Of a stretch of 64,000 bases of DNA, positions 58,183-64,000 are shown one piece after another (the stretch's first letter is position 1; every line of letters begins with the position of its first letter). Origin of the DNA: Chenopodium formosanum (taxonomy: Eukaryota; Streptophyta; Magnoliopsida; Caryophyllales; Amaranthaceae); assembly GCA_024500155.1 (NCBI GenBank), contig CM044877.1:16683501-16747500 (forward strand), read 5' to 3'. The notes beneath the pieces were generated by a model, which saw nothing but the letters and a program-made list of their open reading frames with translations, was not told where the DNA came from and did not search any database. The position numbers were made by a program, and so were the translations under genes.

Positions 58183-58821
58183 CATAATGTTTTTGAGCAA
58201 ACCAAAACCTCCAAAAATTGGTTAAGTTTATTATTGTGATATGACCCCCTCCAAACCACCTACATGGCTATGCCATTTGCCACCTGCCTAGGCAAGAATG
58301 AGAGTACAGTGGCACACCCTTGTCCATTGGCCACAAACATACAAACCTAATGAAGTAATGAGGCCTTGTGCCGTTGTGCGTTGACCAAGCTCAAGCGATA
58401 CCAACACCAAGAGATGGGTTACGTTGTCTAAAGCCAATACTAATTCATTTGGGTAGTATGAATTCCTTGCAATGGTAGTCAAAGTTCCAGATTCCAATTC
58501 AAAGAAATTAGATTTGTGTGATAATTCAACCCATAAATTTAAGGTGCATGAAATAAGAACTAGCCAACTCTCGACAAAAACAATTTAAAAAAAAGCAGCA
58601 GAGAAAACGCACCCTCAGTCCAGTTAGAACTTTCAAGCATAAATATTGAACATATCAATTATCAAAACAGTTTAAGAATCATGCAAGCAAAATGTTTACT
58701 ATCATTACAGGAAAAACGACTGAAAACCGGTCAATCCACACCATAGCAGCTTATCGCCACACTTAACACGCACCCTGTTTCCAGGCATAAGAAATCAGTC
58801 ACATCAATGCACAGGTCGACC
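58183..58821. other. Intergenic region, likely including the EIF4A3 3' UTR
   Basis: No gene recognised. The part next to 58822 is expected to be 3' UTR of the minus-strand helicase gene. Confidence 0.4.
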
Positions 58822-60086
58822 TCATATCAAATCAGCAACATTCATCGGCATTTCGTCAATTTGGGTACTGTAATATTGCTCAATGTCTCTTAGAATCTTG
58901 ATATCATCCTTTTTGACAAAGTTAATAGCAACACCCTGCAACATATGTGATCAACATTAAGTAAACAAATAAAGGATAGCAGGAAGTGTATTGAAAAGAC
59001 AACTGAACGAGCTTCACATGCACCCAATTCTCCCAGTGCCTATGTTGCCCTAAATCTTGGAAACTATCCTGCCTGCAGTCTCTCCCCCATACAGCATTCA
59101 CTAGCTGGCAAATATAAAGGGTCACTGACCACCCTGGCTATTGACAAGCCACAATCTCTGTGTTATGACTTTATGAGCTGATTTCCCTCAAGCTCAGCGT
59201 CACAGTAGCTAAGCAGAGTTTAACGTCAAGGTTTCAGAGGCAATTTTTCGTAGTTACTTGATAAGGTTAAGGTTCTTAGTGATATTTTAGGCAATTCTGT
59301 TCCACGGATATTTCTTACTTCTAATTAGGAACTTGCTGAAGAGTATAGTTTAATACAGAACAATCTTTCTGAAATATGGGTTGCATGCTGCCCAACCATG
59401 AAAGTCTCAGTGTCAATATAATACCCCACCAATCTCAGCCTAACATGATAGAATGGAAAGTTCAAATGTAAAAGCAAAGATCAAAAATTGCACAAAGATC
59501 CAAAAAAAGTATCACAAGCGACCCTCAGTGTCACTAATTATCTGATGATATACTGGCTCACATGATCAGATTACTATTCACTTGAAGTAAGACCTAGAGA
59601 CCTTATTCACTATATAATGCATAGGGAAGAACCTCATAAAAACAAAGAAATAAGGAATTATTAACAAATCATGTTACTGTCAACACTATGAACACAGAAC
59701 ACATATACACCATAGTGGAGAATATTAATCACAAACACAAGTATGTATGTAAATTTTCTGTTAACCAATTGATATAAAATGACAGAGTATCAAGTGCCTT
59801 TTCCCAAGACAAAAAAGCTTTCATTCTCATTTTTCCAAAAATTGTAGATATAATCTATTAGGATTCCATAAAATAGGAGAACTACAGAAATTAAGAAGAT
59901 TGCAAATTTGACTTGAGATTTGACTTTTCAAGTCAAGGAAATAAGTTGCAAATTGACTTTTCAAGTCAAGGAAAGTGATTTTTGGTATAATACAACCATT
60001 GTAATTATAGTTATGTAAAATGATTCTTTAACATTTTAGCAAATTTAGCCCTCCAACTTCAGATAGATGAAGACTTCCTCTCTTTT

Positions 60087-60130
<44 letters not shown>

Positions 60131-63014
60131 ACAAGCGAAACACTGAACAAACCTCGATAACCAAGGAAAGATTTAACACTGAACACAAGGTGTGATACTT
60201 GGAGAATGCCAACGATAATAACATCAAGAATAAGTAATTTGCTAGAAGTAATCTGATCAAGCTTAACTGTAAAAAGATATCACATACCTTACGCCCAAAA
60301 CGGCCAGAGCGACCAATCCGATGAATATAAAGTTCACGATTATTAGGTAAATCATAGTTGATTACCAATGAAACCTGATGGAATTAACAAATTAGTTAAA
60401 CACAACAAAGGCAATATTTTTCCAAGAGCCATTTAACTATCATAAGTGTACCTAATCAGTTATATAACCTTTAACATATTATTTCATCCATTCAAAATAT
60501 TATGCATATCACCCCCACCCATCATATTTAAGTATAAGATAAAATTCAACAGAATAATCTTTGTGATAACTGTGGCCCTCTAACCTTCTGCAATCACTGT
60601 TCATGAACAAGGGATATTTTGGGAAATCTAGTCATTCAACCCAAGACATAAGAAAATTCTTTTTGGACAACCAAAAACAGTAAATGCGACCATTCATTAA
60701 GACTGTGAGTAGGGAATAATAAGTAATAATACTTCCTCCATTGTTTTAGTATTGCAACAATTAAAGCTCATCCCAACACACAGCTATAGCCATTAATATA
60801 CTTAATTATTTTATAAATAAGAATGATTTAAGGTTGATCTTATAAAAGTATACATTGAGAAGAATTCAACAACACCACATGACAAATTATAAACTCGAGT
60901 AAATATTGCAATAGATGATCAAAGGATAGTATGTGAATAGTAGCAAGGCCCTATTCTTTTTACCTTATTTTGGATGAAATTAAATTATTTAGACTTAACT
61001 TAAATTACTTCTACTAATTTAAACTGATTTTTATTTGTTAGAACTTATCTATAATAAATGATTTTTATTGATTTCCTTGGTCCTTTGCTCTTTGGAGTTG
61101 TTTTTTTTTACTGAATTTCAATTAGTGGACTAAAATTGAATTTTACTGATTAGAACTGATTTTTACTGATTAAAGCTGATTTGTTTTTTGAGGTGATGAG
61201 AACAGGGCCTAGTTGTACAGGGCTCACCGCCAGCAGAATATGCCTCTCTTTTTTATCCCCTCGCCACTCTTTTTAAACTCTCTTGAATTTTATTTGCATT
61301 ACTTTTTTGGTTCACTTTTCAAACTATTTTTTTTACCCTTCGCCCCACTTTTATTCACTCAACTATCTTGCTATGCTCTATTTTCTGGGCGGATGGTTCC
61401 TTATGAAAATTAAAGTTAGCCGCCATCACACCATTTAGGGACTAAGGCTTTATTGTTGTTGGTGGCAACCTTTGTAGTTCAATTCTTGTTTGTTTCTTCA
61501 CCAATTAGGAGTGAAAAGTTAAACTAGTGAGGGTAGTAACAAAGATGGTCTCTCAACTATATTTATATATTGGGAATGAAAGTATGGCTAACTCAGATAA
61601 CCACAGCAGGACACAGGGTAATTAAGCTTGCACTAGAATGTTTATCAAAGAAAAGGAATCCAAATTTGCCCATAAAGTAACCATTCATGATCAACATATG
61701 AAGAATCCAAATGGAAAACAGAGTATAATTAGTAACCTAGAAAATCTAACAATCTTAAAGGAAATGAACCATTAAAATTAATTTGTGTATCAAAATTGTT
61801 ACGTAACGCACCTAATGGGAAGGGGAGAGGGAGAGGGAGAGGGAGAGGGGAGAGAACTTAAACTTCAAACCAAGTATAGACAATTACCTGCTGGACATCA
61901 ATTCCACGAGCCCAAACATCTGTCGTGATCAAAACACGAGTGTCACCATCACGAAATTCTTTCATAATAGCATCTCGCTCTTTCTGGGGCATATCACCAT
62001 GCATTGATGAAACAGTGAAGTTATTGTTACGCATCTTCTCAGTCAGCCAATCCACCTATCACATGTTGGAAAAATTCACTTAACTAAACCAGAACAAAAG
62101 AAAGGAGATGCTATAGAAAACTGAGATAGCTAATTCAACAAAGAAAAATAAAAAATAACAGCGATCCTGTGAGGCAAATATTCAGTAAGCCAGTAACGCC
62201 TTCCTACTACTTTAATCCATTCTGCTCGCAATATCATCTTGTCTCACACCCTCACCCACCCCACCCCTCCATTTCATCCTATGATTTATAGTCAGCTTTC
62301 TTAGCATCAACACAGCAGATTCAGAAACTAGTGATGATACTTATGAAGCACAGCAACAAAGAAATATTCTATGGAAAACTGAGATAGCTGATTCAATAAA
62401 GAATAATTTTAAAATAACAGAGATCCTGTGAAGTGAATATGCAGTAACACCTTCCTAGTACCTTCCTAGTATTTTATTTCATTCTGCTTGCAATATGATC
62501 TTGTATCACAGCCCCAACCCACCCACACTCCATTTAATCCTATGATTTATAGTCAGCTTTCTTAGCATCGACACAACAGATTCAGAAAGTAGTCATAATT
62601 CTTATGAAGCACAACAACCGAGAACTAGCTTTCGCTTTTGCTTAATCGTATAATGAAAACCCCACCCCAAAAAATAATTAAAAATTAAAATGAATGTATT
62701 ACCTTTCGCTTAGTGTTGCAAAAGATAACAGCTTGAGTAATTGTGAGGGTATCATAAAGATCACAAAGGGTATCAAACTTCCAATCTTCCTGCTCAACTG
62801 CAACGAAGAATTGCTTGATGCCCTGTCATTGTTGGTTGAATATAAGAATACAGAAACTGTACCCGTTGTTTCATTTGCAAGATAAAAAAAGGAGTAAGGT
62901 ACTTACCTCTAAAGTCAATTCATCACGTTTCACAAGGATTTTAACAGGATCTGTCATAAATTTGTTGGTGATCTCCAAAATTTCATTGGGGAGGGTGGCA
63001 GAGATCAACACAAC
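58822..63014 (-). CDS. EIF4A3: Eukaryotic initiation factor 4A-III (DEAD-box RNA helicase), C-terminal five exons
   Basis: Coding exons on the minus strand: 63014-62907, 62822-62703, 62055-61888, 60374-60288, 58935-58822, all GT-AG and all phase 0 (36, 40, 56, 29 and 37 codons plus stop). Motifs in order: [13 protein letters not shown] (motif III SAT), [14 protein letters not shown] (motif IV region), [13 protein letters not shown] (motif V), [15 protein letters not shown] (motif VI), and the C-terminus INFVKKDD...[24 protein letters not shown] and the ending distinguish eIF4A-III from eIF4A-I/II. eIF4A-III is the RNA-clamping core of the exon-junction complex, acting in the nucleus and cytoplasm in splicing-coupled mRNA surveillance. 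The N-terminal exons (Q motif, GxGKT, DEAD) were not found up to 64,000, so the gene continues beyond the window. No break is seen. Confidence 0.95.
60091..60126. repeat. (GA)n microsatellite in an EIF4A3 intron
   Basis: About 17 GA units, sitting 160 bases downstream (in gene sense) of the exon ending at 60288. Confidence 0.9.
60946..61210. mobile_element. Small MITE in an EIF4A3 intron
   Basis: Left end AGGCCCTATTCTTTTTACC and right end, inverted, AGGCCCTGTTCTCATCACC form terminal inverted repeats; the interior is ATTGATTTTTA-rich. No clear target duplication. Class not assigned, hAT-like possible. Confidence 0.5.
62112..62625. repeat. Two-copy direct duplication of about 250 bp in an EIF4A3 intron
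   Basis: About 62112-62370 and 62371-62625 share long blocks: AACTGAGATAGCT(A/G)ATTCAA, ATCCTGTGA, CCTATGATTTATAGTCAGC and TTTCTTAGCATC. Similarity is roughly 85% by eye, so it is an old local duplication that did not include an exon. Confidence 0.8.
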
Positions 63015-63150
63015 CTACGAACACCACAGACAAATCGTATATTAAAGACCTAGTACCACGTTAATTTAAACAAACAAGAAATAATTACACCTATAAAGGC
63101 CAGCAAGAGAGCAATAAAGTTGTCCTTGTTTAGCATGACCACGCCAAATA

Positions 63151-63201
<51 letters not shown>

Positions 63202-64000
63202 ATAATAAAGGAAGCAAAACATCATGTCATCCTTACTAGGAAGGACTTGTTCTCTTCACCTAAAACAAGTAAATCTGGTGTGAGTTTTTTTAGGTCTGAT
63301 AAGGTCTGGTTTGATCTGATTTAACAATATGACTAAACTTTGACCGCATTTTAATACTAATCTATACGGAAAAACATTTTCAAAATGGATCTTTTTAGAT
63401 TCATCTCATCATGAACTTTTTAAATATGTAATTTTTATAAAAAATTTTAATACGCAATTAACAATACTTAACGATAAGTGAATGATAATCAAAAATTCTG
63501 ATGTGCTCTGATTTGAATTGAATTTATTACTCCCTAATAAAAAATTTAAAAAGTTAAATAAGGTAAACTAATTATGAATTATGTTGTACTTTAATGTTAG
63601 ATTCCAAATATATTTATTTTCTTATTTTATGTGATTGATTCCATATGAGACTAGCATTATGAAACGGAGGGAGTAAAGAATAAGTAATAAGTATCTGAAA
63701 TAAGTTGAAAAGAACAAGTCCTAAATCAGCCAATTAGAACAAATATTTACAACCAAAAACAATTTATCATAATCTTTAAAGAGAGGTTGCTTGCACAGGT
63801 AGCTTCATAAATTGGTAAAATTCAAACATTGGCACCCATAAACCAGACATTTAGAAACTTTGGGACCACCAAGGTCTATGGTGAAGATAAATTCTCTTGT
63901 AAATCATAGAATCAGGTGACTGCATGACAAAGCCTCTAACCCACTAAAGCAAGAACAATAGAAAGAAAATTAAGCCCAGGCATCATTTATTTTCCCTCTT
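63015..64000 (-). other. EIF4A3 intron (open to the right), with poly-T and a MITE-like segment
   Basis: No upstream helicase exon was recognised. A T-homopolymer of about 48 bases lies at 63151-63198. Short TACTCCCT...AGGGAGTA ends at about 63529 and 63676 suggest a small Stowaway-like insertion, low confidence. Confidence 0.4.

Noticed and set aside
63016..64000. Search for further EIF4A3 exons
   Set aside because: No match to the expected upstream helicase sequence; treated as intron open to the right.

Overview
The window is nuclear DNA of a flowering plant, most likely a eudicot. It is AT-rich, its real genes carry GT-AG introns, and more than half of it is transposable elements. The host genes recognised are plant-type: a HECATE-like bHLH, a LisH/SRP40_C nucleolar protein and eIF4A-III. 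The species cannot be fixed from the sequence; no bacterial, phage or CRISPR signal is present.

Positions 1 to about 26,930 are one nest of LTR retrotransposons. The oldest layer is a decayed Ty3/gypsy element of Tat type on the + strand: broken pol with RT, two RNase H segments and integrase (823-3706), then a downstream gene on the opposite strand (17916-25264, minus) with a 'putative gypsy type transposon' domain and a coiled coil, then a polypurine tract and 3' LTR (26261 to about 26930). Three insertions interrupt it. The first is an LTR running into pol up to 822. The second is a complete 12.9-kb gag-only element on the minus strand (4096-17022), with near-identical 2-kb LTRs and the target duplication AGTGA. 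The third is a 3.8-kb solo LTR (19339-23148, duplication CAACC). The gag-only element itself holds a 2.9-kb solo LTR (8252-11117, duplication AAGGG).

From about 26,985 to 28,911 lies a CACTA-type DNA transposon with only its right end visible; the Tat element probably landed inside it. The intronless HECATE-like bHLH gene is at 31146-31934 (minus). The stretch 32-45 kb is repeat-rich: an exon-sized CDPK fragment between inverted LTR-like arms (33708-33988), a composite of two short copia-type LTR families (38145-41877) carrying a complete 1.7-kb CACTA element (38657-40347), RNase H debris, MITEs and microsatellites.

The LisH/SRP40_C gene occupies 45671-52806 (minus). Six coding exons were reconstructed, giving 422 aa. 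Its 4.4-kb third intron holds a LINE 3' end, a long inverted repeat, GACCCG-rich degenerate repeats and a Stowaway-like MITE. A LINE RNase H relic (53484-53762), a large fold-back repeat (54182-55575) and minisatellites follow. The last five coding exons of EIF4A3 (58822-63014, minus) close the window; its 5' part lies beyond 64,000.

The host genes have no evident functional link to one another. The most unusual material is in the mobile layer: the gag-only element inside a Tat element, the antisense gene with its own TATA box, the CDPK exon capture and the chimeric short LTR element.
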